DNA of 64,000 bases from Streptomyces sp. SCSIO 30461 (GCF_037023745.1 NZ_CP146101.1:1736001-1800000); one strand, 5' to 3'; numbered from the stretch's first letter, positions 46,658 through 56,475 are shown. Notes: generated by a model from the sequence alone, not told the origin. Numbers and translations are program-made.

Positions 46658-48877
46658 GTGGCTACGTTCCTTTATCGACTCGGCCGACGCGCGTTCCGGC
46701 GCCGCGGTCTCGTCGCCCTGCTGTGGGTTGCCGTACTCGTGGGCGTCGGCGTTGCCGCGTCCGCCGCGCCCGCCCCTCCCAAAGACTCCTTCTCCATGCC
46801 CGGCACCGAGTCCCAGAAGGCCTTCGACCTGCTCGACGAGCGTTTCCCGGCGGCCGGTGCCGAAGGCGCCACGGCGCGTGTCGTGATCCGCTCCCCCGAG
46901 GGCGGGAAGATCTCCGACCCGGCCGGCAAAGCCACGGTCGAACAGCTGGTCACCGCGCTCGAGGACGCACCGCAAGTCGCCTCGGTGGCCGACCCGTTCG
47001 AGGCGGACGCCGTCAGCGAGGACGGCACGACCGCGTACGCCTCGGTGACGTACACGGTCAGTGCCATGGAGCTGACCGACCAGGCCCGCGAGTCGCTCAC
47101 CGCGGCCACCGACGACGCGCGCGGCGGCGGCTTCACCGTCGAAACCGGCGGCGACGCGGTCATGGCCGAGCAGGAGATGGGCGGCACCGCCGAGCTGATC
47201 GGCATCGGTGTTGCGGCCGTCGTGCTCCTGCTGACCTTCGGCTCTCTCGTCGCGGCCGGCATGCCGCTGCTTTCGGCGATCATCGGTGTGGGCATCGGCA
47301 TCTCCGGAATCGGAGCACTCGGCAGCACACTGGAGCTGTCCGCAACGACCTCCACGCTCGCCATGATGATCGGCCTGGCGGTCGCCATCGACTACGCCTT
47401 GTTCATCGTCTCGCGCTACCGCGCCGAGATCGCCGAAGGCCGCACGCCTGAGGACGCCGCGGGACGCGCGGTCGGCACCGCCGGCTCCGCCGTGGTCTTC
47501 GCCGGACTCACCGTCATCGTGGCCCTGGCGGGCCTCGCGGTGGTCAACATTCCGATCCTCACCAAGATGGGCCTGGCCGCCGCCGCCACCGTCGGCGTCG
47601 CCGTGCTGATCGCGCTCACCATGACCCCGGCGCTGCTCGGCTTCGCCGGCAAGAAGGCACTCAGTCGCAGGGACCGCAAGGCGGCCGCCGGACAGCGGAC
47701 GGCGTCCGCCACGCCGAAACTCGGCACTCGCTGGGCCCGCTTCGTCCTGCGCCGTCCGGTGGCCGTGCTGCTCACCGCGGTGATCGGCCTCGGCGTCGTT
47801 GCCGTGCCGGCCACCAGCCTGGAGCTGGGCCTGCCGGACGAGGGCAGCTCGGCACCCGACACCACCCAGCGCAAGGCCTACGACATGCTGTCCGAGTCCT
47901 TCGGTGCCGGGTTCAACGGCCCACTGATGGTCACCGTCGACACGCGGGGAGCCGACGACGCGAAGGCCGCCGCCGAGACCGTCGGCAAGGAGATCACCGG
48001 CCTGGGCGAGGCCGCCGCCGTCACCCCGGCGAACTTCAACGAGGAGGGTGACACCGCCGTCCTCACCGTCGTGCCCAGGACCGGACCGAGCGACGCGGCG
48101 ACCGAGGAGCTCGTCAAGGACATCCGCTCGCTGTCCGGCGACATCACGTCCGAGACGGGCGCGACCATGCTGGTCACGGGCATGACCGCGATGACGATCG
48201 ACTTCTCGCAGACCCTGGACGATGCGCTGATCCCGTACCTGGCCCTGGTCGTCGGCCTCGCCTTCCTGCTCCTGATGCTGGTGTTCCGCTCCGTCCTCGT
48301 CCCGCTGAAGGCGGCCCTGGGCTTCCTGCTCTCGGTGGCGGCGGCGCTCGGCGCGGTGGTCGCGGTGTTCCAGTGGGGCTGGCTCGCGGACGTGTTCGGC
48401 GTGGACCAGCCGGGGCCGATCATGTCGATGATGCCCATCTTCATGATCGGCGTGGTCTTCGGCCTGGCGATGGACTACGAGGTCTTCCTCGTGACCCGCA
48501 TGCGCGAGGCCTACGTCCACGGATCGTCCGCCGCCGATTCCGTCACCACCGGCTTCACCCACGGCGGCCGGGTCGTCGCGGCAGCCGCGATCATCATGAT
48601 CAGTGTCTTCTCCGGTTTCATCATGGAAAACGACGACATGATCAAGATGATGGGCTTCGGCCTCGCCATCGCGGTCCTCTTCGACGCCTTCGTCGTCCGT
48701 ATGGCCATCGTGCCCGCCGTGCTCGCCCTGCTGGGCGCCAAGGCGTGGTGGCTGCCCACATGGCTGGACCGCATCCTGCCGAACGTCGATGTCGAGGGCG
48801 AAAAGCTCCGCAAGGAGCTCGGCGGCACCGCCGACTCCCCGGAAGCCGCCCGCGAGCCCGAGACGGCCGGGGTCTGA
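46658..48877 (+). CDS. MMPL-family RND transporter
   Basis: 739 residues with two related halves, each with one helix, a large external domain and a block of helices (about 11-12 in all). Motifs IGLAVAIDYALFIVSRYRAEIAEGRTPEDA (first half) and GLAMDYEVFLVTRMREAYVHGSSAADSV (second half) contain the proton-relay Asp-Tyr pairs of MmpL proteins. GTG 46658. It exports lipids or hydrophobic compounds by family analogy; no neighbouring biosynthetic gene tells the substrate. A terminator follows. Confidence 0.9.
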   Translation: MATFLYRLGRRAFRRRGLVALLWVAVLVGVGVAASAAPAPPKDSFSMPGTESQKAFDLLDERFPAAGAEGATARVVIRSPEGGKISDPAGKATVEQLVTALEDAPQVASVADPFEADAVSEDGTTAYASVTYTVSAMELTDQARESLTAATDDARGGGFTVETGGDAVMAEQEMGGTAELIGIGVAAVVLLLTFGSLVAAGMPLLSAIIGVGIGISGIGALGSTLELSATTSTLAMMIGLAVAIDYALFIVSRYRAEIAEGRTPEDAAGRAVGTAGSAVVFAGLTVIVALAGLAVVNIPILTKMGLAAAATVGVAVLIALTMTPALLGFAGKKALSRRDRKAAAGQRTASATPKLGTRWARFVLRRPVAVLLTAVIGLGVVAVPATSLELGLPDEGSSAPDTTQRKAYDMLSESFGAGFNGPLMVTVDTRGADDAKAAAETVGKEITGLGEAAAVTPANFNEEGDTAVLTVVPRTGPSDAATEELVKDIRSLSGDITSETGATMLVTGMTAMTIDFSQTLDDALIPYLALVVGLAFLLLMLVFRSVLVPLKAALGFLLSVAAALGAVVAVFQWGWLADVFGVDQPGPIMSMMPIFMIGVVFGLAMDYEVFLVTRMREAYVHGSSAADSVTTGFTHGGRVVAAAAIIMISVFSGFIMENDDMIKMMGFGLAIAVLFDAFVVRMAIVPAVLALLGAKAWWLPTWLDRILPNVDVEGEKLRKELGGTADSPEAAREPETAGV

Positions 48878-48882
48878 CGGGC

Positions 48883-48924
48883 CCGCGAGGACGCGGCTGC
48901 TTCACGGCGGCTGCGTCCTCGCGG
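48883..48924 (+). terminator. Terminator after MMPL gene
   Basis: CCGCGAGGACGC (48883-48894) pairs perfectly with GCGTCCTCGCGG (48913-48924), 6 bases after the stop, with an 18-base loop. Confidence 0.7.
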
Positions 48925-49607
48925 ACGGAGCCTGACCGCAAGGGCCCTGTGGCGGTTCGAAGCGCACACCCAGACCCGGGCCCAGAAGATCCTCGTCACT
49001 GGAGCGGCCGCTGACAGCGCTCACGCAAGCGAGCAGCACTCCCTCGCGTGACGTGGCAGGCGCCCCGATCCACCGGCCTTGACCGTTCTCTCGCGGCCGT
49101 GTTGCTCGGTGGGTTGTCCACGCACTTCACGAACCATCTGTTGGAGCGCAGCCGCGAGCGCAGTCCGCTGCTGACGCGGTGGGACGACCGCAAGGCCGGG
49201 GCGCACGCGAACGCGTGGACGCGGCGACGGCGCGGGCTGTCGTGTTCGTCTGGCTGTACGAGACCCGCGGCTGGGCCCGGGCGAGGAGCACCGGCCCGAG
49301 CCGGAGCCACGGGAGGAGCCGGTGGAGGCGGCCCGGTGGTGGGGTCGGCATTCGAGCGGGTCATGCCGCTCGGCGGCGATGACGCCATCGAGGCCGGGCA
49401 CGGGCTGACCGCTCCGGTCTCGGAGACCGGCAGGCAGCCGCGGGGCGGACGACCGGGAGCATCGCCGAGTGGAGCGGGCGGCATCGAGCCGCCTACCGGA
49501 CGATCAACGCCTTTCGCGAAGCCGCCCGCGCGGATCTCGGGATCCGGGACACCGGCACCGGCGGGGCAGGTTCCGGGCGGGATCTGCTGTGGCCCGCCCG
49601 GCCGACC
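48925..49607 (+). other. 683-base region with decayed coding sequence
   Basis: No intact gene is supported. Short coding-like pieces occur in different plus-strand frames, for example a stretch around 49190-49250 with AVVFVWLYETRGW, and near 49470-49600 one with HRAAYRTINAFREAARADLGIRDTG ending in a stop just before the ABC exporter's 3' end. They look like parts of one or more genes broken by indels; the family was not recognised. Confidence 0.4.
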
Positions 49608-51395
49608 TCAGCCGACGGCTGACGGTTCCTCGCTCTGCGCCGGCTCGTCCGTGCCGTCCGGTGTCGTCGCCACGCGCAGGGCCGTGACCATGTCGCGGTA
49701 GAGCGGGTCGGTCGTCAGCAGGTCGGCGTGCGTGCCGATGGCTCGGACCCGGCCCTGCTCCAGGACGACGATCCGGTCCGCCTCCACGACCGTGGACAGC
49801 CGGTGCGCGATCGTGACCACGGCGGCCCGCTCGGCGCGGTCGCGGACGAAGGCCTGGACCGCCGCCTCGGTCAGCCCGTCGAGCTGGGCGGTGGCCTCGT
49901 CGAGCAGCAGGATCTCCGGGTCGGTGACGAAAGCACGGGCGAGCGCTACACGCTGGCGTTCGCCGCCGGATACCGCGGCGTCGGCGAGGACCGTGTCGAG
50001 TCCGTCGGGCAGTGCCTCGGCGCGGCGGGTCAGGCCGACCGCGTCCAGAGCGGCCCACAGTTCGGCGTCGGAGGCCTCCGGACGCAGATAGCGCAGGTTG
50101 TCGGCGAGGGTGCCGGGCAGCAGCGGAGTGTCCTGCTCGACGTAGGCGATACGGCGGCGGGACTCGTACGCCGGCCAGGCGTCGAGCGGGATGCCGTCGA
50201 GGCGCAGCAGACCGCTCTCCGGGTGCAGGAACTCCAGCATCAGCGAGAAGACGGTGGTCTTGCCCGCGCCGGAGGGCCCGACGATCGCGGTGTGGCCGCG
50301 GCGCGGTACGGCGAAGCTGACGCCGTCGAGAACCGGGGGGCCGTCGGGGGTGTGGCGGGCGGTGACGTCCTCGAAGGCCAGGACGTGCTCGTCGGCGATC
50401 GCCGCGGCCGGGCGGGTCGGACGGGGTACGGCCGGGCGGGCGTGGCCGTCCTCCAGTTCCAGCTTCTGCAGCTCCGCGATCCGCGCGGCGGCGGTGACAC
50501 CGGACTGCAACCGCGCGAACTCCTGGGCGAGTTCGGTGGCCGGGTCGAGCAGCTGGAAGGCGTACAGGAGGAAGGCGATCAGGCTGGACACCGGCAGGGC
50601 GCCGGAGTCCACACGGACGGCCCCGATCGCCAGGATCAGCAGGATCGCCAGCTGCACTCCCGCCATGGTGGCCGACCAGACCCCCGCCTCGATGTGCACC
50701 GCTCTGACGCTGTGCCGCGCGGACGTGTCCGCCTCGGCCTCGATCCGCACGGACTCCCGCTCCTCGGCGCGCGCGGACTTGACCGTACGTATCGCGCGCA
50801 GTGCACCGTCGACCGCCGCGCCCAGGCGGCCGACCGACTCCTGCGCGGAGCGCTGGGCCTTGGCGAGGCGCGGCATCAGCGCGGCGACCAGCGCGGCGAC
50901 CACGGTGAGGCTGCCGAGGGTGACGGCGAACAGGACACCGTCGAGCAGCGCCATCATCGCCAGCGCGCCGACCAGCCCGATCGTGCCGTTGACCAGCTGG
51001 GTCAGACTGGACGCGGCGGCCTCGCGCAGCAGCACGGTGTCGGAGGTGACGCGGGTGACGAGTTCGCCGTTCGTCCGGGCGCCGTACTCGCCGAGTTTCA
51101 GGCGCAGAAGGCGCCGGATCATCGACACCCTGGCGTCGCGCACCACCCGTTCTCCCATGCGCCCCAGCAGGATCCACTGCACGGCCTGCACACCGGAGCC
51201 GACCACGAGCAGTGCGGACAGCGCGACGACCGCCGGGGCGATCGAGCGCGAGTCGGCAAGTCCGTCGAGGACCCATTTGGTGACGAGCGGGGTCGCGAGG
51301 GTGGCTGCGGTGGCGAGGAGTCCGAGGAGGAGGCCGAGCAGGAGCGTGCGGCGGTGGGGGCGGACGAAGGACCAGAGCAGACGCAGATTCGGCAC
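49608..51395 (-). CDS. ABC exporter with fused permease and ATPase
   Basis: 595 residues, a half-transporter of the ABCB/MsbA type. Six helices (about 15-290) precede the ATPase domain: Walker A GPSGAGKTT, Q-loop YVEQDTPLLPG, signature VSGGERQRVALARA, Walker B ILLLDEATAQLDG and H-loop IAHRLST. GTG 51395 is preferred because GAAAGAG lies six bases upstream; TTG 51410 is the alternative. It is divergent from a TetR gene, its likely regulator. Probable multidrug or peptide export. Confidence 0.9.
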   Translation of the reverse strand: MPNLRLLWSFVRPHRRTLLLGLLLGLLATAATLATPLVTKWVLDGLADSRSIAPAVVALSALLVVGSGVQAVQWILLGRMGERVVRDARVSMIRRLLRLKLGEYGARTNGELVTRVTSDTVLLREAAASSLTQLVNGTIGLVGALAMMALLDGVLFAVTLGSLTVVAALVAALMPRLAKAQRSAQESVGRLGAAVDGALRAIRTVKSARAEERESVRIEAEADTSARHSVRAVHIEAGVWSATMAGVQLAILLILAIGAVRVDSGALPVSSLIAFLLYAFQLLDPATELAQEFARLQSGVTAAARIAELQKLELEDGHARPAVPRPTRPAAAIADEHVLAFEDVTARHTPDGPPVLDGVSFAVPRRGHTAIVGPSGAGKTTVFSLMLEFLHPESGLLRLDGIPLDAWPAYESRRRIAYVEQDTPLLPGTLADNLRYLRPEASDAELWAALDAVGLTRRAEALPDGLDTVLADAAVSGGERQRVALARAFVTDPEILLLDEATAQLDGLTEAAVQAFVRDRAERAAVVTIAHRLSTVVEADRIVVLEQGRVRAIGTHADLLTTDPLYRDMVTALRVATTPDGTDEPAQSEEPSAVG

Positions 51396-51490
51396 GGTGG
51401 GCTCTTTCAATGGGGCTTGGATTCTTATTTTTGGGACTTGAATGTCTCATTTTCGAGTATGAAGATCCCGTGATGAGCTGTCAACTGCTA

Positions 51491-51501
51491 TGTTCGGAAC
51501 A
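51491..51501. promoter_or_regulatory. TGTTCGGAACA inverted repeat at TetR start
   Basis: 5-bp arms TGTTC and GAACA around a central G, touching the TetR start codon at 51501. It lies in an unusually A/T-rich divergent promoter region (51411-51500) shared with the ABC exporter. Candidate operator. Confidence 0.4.
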
Positions 51502-52094
51502 TGAATGTGGAATCCGGCACTCGCAGTCGCACCCGCCGCGCGATCCTCGATGCCGCAGCTTCGGTCCTGGCGCGCGACCGCCGAGCCCCCCTCGCCGCCA
51601 TCGCCAAGGCTGCCGACGTGGGCCGCAGTACCCTGCACCGCTACTTCCCGGACCGCGAGCAGCTGGTCCTCACCGCGGCCCTGGATTCCCTGGAGATGAT
51701 CGACAGGGCTGTGCGCGATGCCGCGACCGACGAGGGTACGCCGGCGGAGGCGATGCGCAGGCTCGCCACCGCACTGGTCGGCACCGGCGACCGGCTGCTG
51801 TTCGCCTTCGGCGACCCGCAGCTCATCGAGGAGGTCGAGGCGGAGGAGGGTAGCGAGGGCGACATCGAGACCCTCGTCCTCGCCCTCATCTCGCGTGGCC
51901 AGGACGAGGGCGTCTTCGACTCCGGAGTCTCCGCCGAGTGGATCATGCAGGTGCTGTGGGCGATGGTGTACGCGGGCGCGGCGGCGGCCCAGCAGGGCAC
52001 GGTGCCGCGGCACGGGGTGACCGCGCATGTCATCCGCACACTGGAGGGCGGGATCCTGACGCCGGAGGCGAATGAGGCAGAGCCGCATGTGTGA
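51501..52094 (+). CDS. TetR-family transcriptional regulator
   Basis: 197 residues. HTH (about 8-55): TRRAILDAAASVLARDRRAPLAAIAKAADVGRSTLHRYFPDREQLV. The helical ligand domain follows, ending in a Glu-rich tail. ATG 51501. It is divergent from the ABC exporter and probably represses it and itself through the A/T-rich intergenic region. Confidence 0.88.
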   Translation: MNVESGTRSRTRRAILDAAASVLARDRRAPLAAIAKAADVGRSTLHRYFPDREQLVLTAALDSLEMIDRAVRDAATDEGTPAEAMRRLATALVGTGDRLLFAFGDPQLIEEVEAEEGSEGDIETLVLALISRGQDEGVFDSGVSAEWIMQVLWAMVYAGAAAAQQGTVPRHGVTAHVIRTLEGGILTPEANEAEPHV

Positions 52095-52246
52095 CGCGGG
52101 GCGGTGGACGTGACGTGGGGCAGCACATGTGACGCGGACCGCGGATCTGTAGACCGCCGACGGCGATGATTCGATGCGTCGGTGGGCGTCTGCCCCGGCG
52201 ACGGCATCACCACATGAAGGAGTGCGCCGGCACGGCCGACACTCCG

Positions 52247-52417
52247 TCAAGGGCCCGCCGGACACTTCCCGTCCATCGAGAAGTACGGCCGTCCGGGAAT
52301 ACGGGTGCCGGCGTCGTCCAGGGCGAGGAACCCGGTGAGCCGGACGTCGAGGTCGCGCAGGGTGCGACCCTGGTCGTAGGCCGCGCGGCGGATGTCCGAG
52401 CCGCGGGCGGCAGGCAC
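52247..52417 (-). pseudogene. C-terminal fragment of an unknown protein
   Basis: A 56-residue frame with strong coding character (SDIRRAAYDQGRTLRDLDV, then TGFLALDDAGTRIPGRPYF) that begins abruptly at GTG 52417, 17 bases after the DUF418 stop. Residue composition and lack of a ribosome site suggest the 3' remnant of a larger gene. It could also be a real short protein. Confidence 0.35.
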
Positions 52418-52433
52418 ACCACCCGGACCGGCG

Positions 52434-53624
52434 TCAGCGCCGCAGTGCCCACCGCTGCACCGACTCCAGCGGTCCCGCCGGGAAGCGGCGCAGCCACAGG
52501 ACCGAGCCCAGCAGCAGGACCGCGGACACCGCCGTCCACAGGCCCATCACCCACCACGGGCGCCATGTGTCACCCAGCCGGGTGGCCAGACCCAGCCCGA
52601 TGCCATAGCAGGCGAGGACGCACAGCACGTTCTGAAGGACGTATCCGGTCAGGGACATCCGCCCCAGAGAGGTGAGCGCGTTCATCAGCGGGCCGGGCCG
52701 CCGGACCCGGTCGACCAGGGCGCCGATCAGTCCCGCGTATCCGATCGCGACCAGCGGAGCGGCCGCGTACCGGCCCACCAGGAACCAGTCCGTGCCGCCG
52801 ATCGCGCACGCCACGTTCAGCGGTACACCCAGGCCAAGGCCCCACACCAGCATGCGCGCCCGGATGCGCCGCCCGGTCTCGCCCGCGTCGAACGCGCCCG
52901 ACCGCAGCAACCGGACGCCCAGCAGGAACAGGAACACCATCAGACCGAACGACAGCACCGGCTCGACGCGCAGGGCGACGGCGTTCTGCAGGCGGAACCC
53001 GATCTGGTCTCCCCAACTGCCCTGCGCGTACAGGTCCGCGACCCGCGGCGGTATCCGGTTGTCCCCGTCTGTCGCGTCGTCCAGGGTGAGTGCCACCGTG
53101 AGCAGGCCCATCACGGTCAGGTGAAGCCCGATCGCCCACCCCATGACCCGGCGCCTGGTCCGCTCCGGGCGTGTCAGCAGCCAGGCTACGTAGAGCGCGG
53201 TCACCGCGTACCCCATCAGCACGTCGAATGCGAAGACCAGCACGAAGTGGACCGTGCCCTCGGCGAACAGGAACAGCGCCCGCCACCGGTACCGCCCGGG
53301 CCACGGCTGCCCGCGCCGCTCGGCCGCTCCGTACTGGATGGCGATCCCGGCACCGAAGAGGATCGTCAGCAGCGAGAAGAACTTGCCGTCCGCGGCCAGC
53401 CGCAACACGCTCTCGGCGAACTCCCCGAACGACCCGGAGGAGAAGCCTCCCCACCCGCCGACCGCCAGGACGCCCCCTTCGGCACCGGGACCGGTGAATA
53501 TCCACACGTTCGTCATCAGCGTGCCCAGGATCGCCACTCCCCGCAGCACGTCCAGCAGCGGCACTCGCTTCCCACCGACGGTGGTCGCAGGCATGCCCGT
53601 ACTCGTCGTCGTCATGCCCTTCAT
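52434..53624 (-). CDS. DUF418-family membrane protein
   Basis: 396 residues with eight to ten membrane helices. The N-terminal KRVPLLDVLRGVAILGTLMTNVWIF is the typical start of DUF418 proteins, and the C-terminal region with SLGRMSLTGYVLQNVLCVLACYGIGLGL is the named domain. The function is unknown; the family is related to acyltransferase-like membrane proteins. ATG 53624 was taken; ATG 53615 is also possible and neither has a convincing ribosome site. Confidence 0.85.
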   Translation of the reverse strand: MKGMTTTSTGMPATTVGGKRVPLLDVLRGVAILGTLMTNVWIFTGPGAEGGVLAVGGWGGFSSGSFGEFAESVLRLAADGKFFSLLTILFGAGIAIQYGAAERRGQPWPGRYRWRALFLFAEGTVHFVLVFAFDVLMGYAVTALYVAWLLTRPERTRRRVMGWAIGLHLTVMGLLTVALTLDDATDGDNRIPPRVADLYAQGSWGDQIGFRLQNAVALRVEPVLSFGLMVFLFLLGVRLLRSGAFDAGETGRRIRARMLVWGLGLGVPLNVACAIGGTDWFLVGRYAAAPLVAIGYAGLIGALVDRVRRPGPLMNALTSLGRMSLTGYVLQNVLCVLACYGIGLGLATRLGDTWRPWWVMGLWTAVSAVLLLGSVLWLRRFPAGPLESVQRWALRR

Positions 53625-53743
53625 CGTCTGCGTGGCCGTGCCGTGGATCGTCCTGACGGGGGACGAACCTCCGCTGCATCGAAGGTTGTAGTCGGGGCGA
53701 GAACCGATCCGGCAGCGCACCGGCCTGCCGTGGCGAGATCCTC

Positions 53744-54450
53744 CGACCCGCGTCGAATGTGAACGGCACCGAGAACATCGCCGAAGCCTGCCGCCGCCAC
53801 GGCGTCCGGCGCCTGGTGCACACCTCCACCAGCGAGGTCTACGGCACGGCCCTCACCGCGCCGATCTCCGAGGACCATCCACTCCAGCCCCGGTCGCCCT
53901 ACTCGGCGCCGAAGATCGGCGCCGACATGATGGCTCTCTCGCACTGGCACGCGTTCGAGCTGCCGGTGACGGTGGTGCGCCCCTTCAACACCTACGGCCC
54001 GCGCCAGTCGGCCCGGGCCGTGATCCCCACGATCCTCGCCCGACTGCACGCGGGAGCAGGGGAGATCAGGCTGGGTTCGCCGAGCCCGACGCGCGACTTC
54101 ACCTATGTCACGGACACGGCGCGCGGTTTCCTCGCGGCTGCCGACTCCGACCGGGCGCTGGGTCAGGTCGTCAACCTCGGTACGGGACGGGAGATCTCGG
54201 TCGGCGACCTGGCGCACCGGCTGATCGCCGCGTCGGGGCGAAGGGCCGAGGTCGTCGCGGACCCGGCGCGGCTGCGCCCGTCCGGCAGTGAGGTGGAGCG
54301 GCTCCTCTCGGACCACCGGCGGATCCGGGAGTGGACCGGCTGGGAGCCCGAAGTCGCACTGGACGAGGGCCTGAAGCGGACCTCGGAGTGGGTGGCGGAG
54401 AACCCGAGGCGAACCCGAGGCTGTTCGCGGCGGAGCGCTACCAGGTGTGA
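53744..54450 (+). pseudogene. NAD-dependent epimerase/dehydratase, truncated and frameshifted
   Basis: Encodes only the later part of a short-chain epimerase (GDP-mannose dehydratase/UDP-glucose epimerase type). The sequence opens at NVNGTENIAEACRRHGVRRLV and keeps the catalytic YSAPK (YxxxK) motif, RPFNTYGPRQSARAVIP and the sugar-binding region. The whole N-terminal NAD-binding part (about 90-100 residues with GxxGxxG) is missing. Near the 3' end an 11-bp tandem duplication (54400-54421) shifts the frame; removing one copy restores PRLFAAERYQV and a stop at 54450. Both defects mark it as dead. Confidence 0.8.
54400..54421 (+). repeat. 11-bp tandem duplication in the epimerase pseudogene
   Basis: GAACCCGAGGC occurs twice back to back (54400-54410 and 54411-54421). 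It causes the frameshift described for the pseudogene. Confidence 0.9.
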
Positions 54451-54564
54451 GTCCGGCGGCCGGGCGGCTGAGCCGCGTCTCGCGCCGCCGCTCGGCCGCG
54501 GGCCATCCGGAGGCCCCCCCGCGCCGACGCACGGTTCGCCGGCCGGGAGCGGGCACGACGCGGT

Positions 54565-55197
54565 TCAGCCGAGCTGTCCCGCCGCACCGAGACCGCCCAG
54601 CAGCACCGCCGTGAAGCGCCGCACCCAGTCCTCGTCCACCTGCTCGCCGCTCACCAGTGCCCGGTGCACGACCGCGCCCGCGACGATGTCGAAGATGAGG
54701 TCCGCTGTGCGGTCCGCGACCTCCTGGCTGCTCTCCAATGGGAGTTCACCGCGTGCCTGGGCCCGGGCGCGCCCCTCCAGGACCAGCCGCTTCTGGCGGT
54801 CCACGATCGAGACCCGGATGCGCTCGCGCAGTGGCTCGTCACGGGTCGACTCGGCGACCACCGCCATCATCGCCGTCTTGGCCTCGGGGCGCTGGAGCAG
54901 CTCGGCGAACTGGAACACCACGCCCTCGATGTCGGCGGCCAGGGAGCCCCGGTCGGGCAGCTCCAGTTCGTCGAAGAGCACCGCGACCGCGTCCACGACC
55001 AGCTCGTTCTTGTTGGCCCAGCGCCGGTAGAGGGTGGTCTTGGCCACTCCTGCGCGCTTGGCCACGTCGCCCAGCGTCAGTTTCGACCAGCCGAGCTCGA
55101 CCAGTGCGGCCCTGGTCGCGTCCAGGATGGCGGCATCCGCCTCGGCGCTGCGGGGGCGGCCGGCACGGATGCTTTTCGGACGGAGATGGCTGCACAT
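54565..55197 (-). CDS. TetR-family transcriptional regulator
   Basis: 210 residues. HTH (about 15-62): AEADAAILDATRAALVELGWSKLTLGDVAKRAGVAKTTLYRRWANKNELV. A TetR C-terminal ligand domain follows. Starts at 55197, 55209 and 55233 are possible; none has a clear ribosome site. The neighbouring epimerase is dead, so its target is probably elsewhere. Confidence 0.87.
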   Translation of the reverse strand: MCSHLRPKSIRAGRPRSAEADAAILDATRAALVELGWSKLTLGDVAKRAGVAKTTLYRRWANKNELVVDAVAVLFDELELPDRGSLAADIEGVVFQFAELLQRPEAKTAMMAVVAESTRDEPLRERIRVSIVDRQKRLVLEGRARAQARGELPLESSQEVADRTADLIFDIVAGAVVHRALVSGEQVDEDWVRRFTAVLLGGLGAAGQLG

Positions 55198-55458
55198 GAC
55201 GGCGACCATACCGGCCAGTAGGTCAAAGGCCACCGGGTGTCGCCGCGCCGGGCGCTGTGAGCCACTTCACCGGCGGAACGGGCCCGGAGCGGCCGCTGGA
55301 CAGTTACGCTACGACCCGTATCGAAAAACTTCTGAGTGATGACCACGAGCGCCGGGTGGGGGCCAGGCGCCACAGCATGACCGAAAAACGAAGCACCGCC
55401 GGTCACGCGACTTGACGCGGCTTTTCACTCGTGCGCGCGGAGGGGGGAGGATGTAGCC

Positions 55459-56436
55459 ATGCAGCAGCCTAGGAACATGTCCATGAGCGGCGTCGTCGAC
55501 CTCGCCGCGGTGAAGGCGGCCGGTGAGGCCAAAGCCAAGGCGGAGCAGGCCCGTGCGGAGGCCGCCCGGCGTGGTGACAGCGGTGCCGTCCCTCCCTCCA
55601 GTCTCGTGATCGATGCAGACGAGGCAGGCTTTGAGCGCGATGTCCTCCAGCGCTCGGCCGAAGTCCCGGTCGTCATCGACTTCTGGGCCGAGTGGTGCGA
55701 GCCCTGCAAGCAGCTCAGCCCGATCCTGGAGCGGTTCGCCCGCGAGTACAACGGCCGCTTCGTGCTCGCCAAGATCGACGTCGAAGCCAATCAGCTGCTG
55801 ATGCAGCAGTTCGGGATCCAGGGGATTCCCGCCGTCTTCGCCGTGGTCGCCGGGCAGGCGCTCCCGCTCTTCCAGGGCCTCGCGCCCGAGCCGCAGATCC
55901 GCCAGACGCTCGACCAGCTGGTCCAGGTCGCCGAGCAGCGCTTCGGACTCACCGGCATCACCGTCGCCCCGGACACCGAGGACGGCGAACCGCAGGCGGC
56001 CCCCGCCGCGCCCATGGGGCCGCACGACGCGGCGCTCGAGGCGGCAGTGGACGCGCTCGACGCGGGTGACCTGGGTGGTGCGGTGCGGGCGTACCAGAAC
56101 GTGCTCGCCGACGACCCGGGCAATGTCGAGGCCAAGCTGGGCCTCGCCCAGGCCGAACTGCTGCGACGCGTCCAGGACATGGACGCCTCCGCCGTGCGCA
56201 AGGAGGCTGCGGACAAGCCGAACGACGCCCGGGCGCAGGTCGCCGTCGCGGACCTGGACCTGGTCGGCGGTCATGTCGAGGACGCCTTCGGCCGGCTGGT
56301 CGACACCGTGGGCCGCACGGCGGGCGATGACCGCGACGCTGCACGGCTGCACCTGCTGGAGCTGTTCGAGGTGATCGGCCCCGACGACCCGCGGGTGAGC
56401 GCCGCGCGTACGGCGCTGGCCCGGGTGCTGTTCTGA
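55459..56436 (+). CDS. Thioredoxin-domain/TPR protein (CnoX-like)
   Basis: 325 residues. A basic/Ala-rich N-terminal stretch (1-45) is followed by a thioredoxin fold (about 48-150) with the redox motif WCEPC (Cys80, Cys83) and the cis-Pro segment GIPAVFAV. A tetratricopeptide-like helical domain (about 185-325) completes it. This is the organisation of CnoX/YbbN co-chaperones, which in E. coli hand clients to GroEL and DnaK. Here an intact CxxC suggests real redox activity. ATG 55459. A terminator follows. Confidence 0.9.
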   Translation: MQQPRNMSMSGVVDLAAVKAAGEAKAKAEQARAEAARRGDSGAVPPSSLVIDADEAGFERDVLQRSAEVPVVIDFWAEWCEPCKQLSPILERFAREYNGRFVLAKIDVEANQLLMQQFGIQGIPAVFAVVAGQALPLFQGLAPEPQIRQTLDQLVQVAEQRFGLTGITVAPDTEDGEPQAAPAAPMGPHDAALEAAVDALDAGDLGGAVRAYQNVLADDPGNVEAKLGLAQAELLRRVQDMDASAVRKEAADKPNDARAQVAVADLDLVGGHVEDAFGRLVDTVGRTAGDDRDAARLHLLELFEVIGPDDPRVSAARTALARVLF

Positions 56437-56475
56437 CGTAGCGATGTGTGCCCTACTCACTCGGCACGCATGAGT

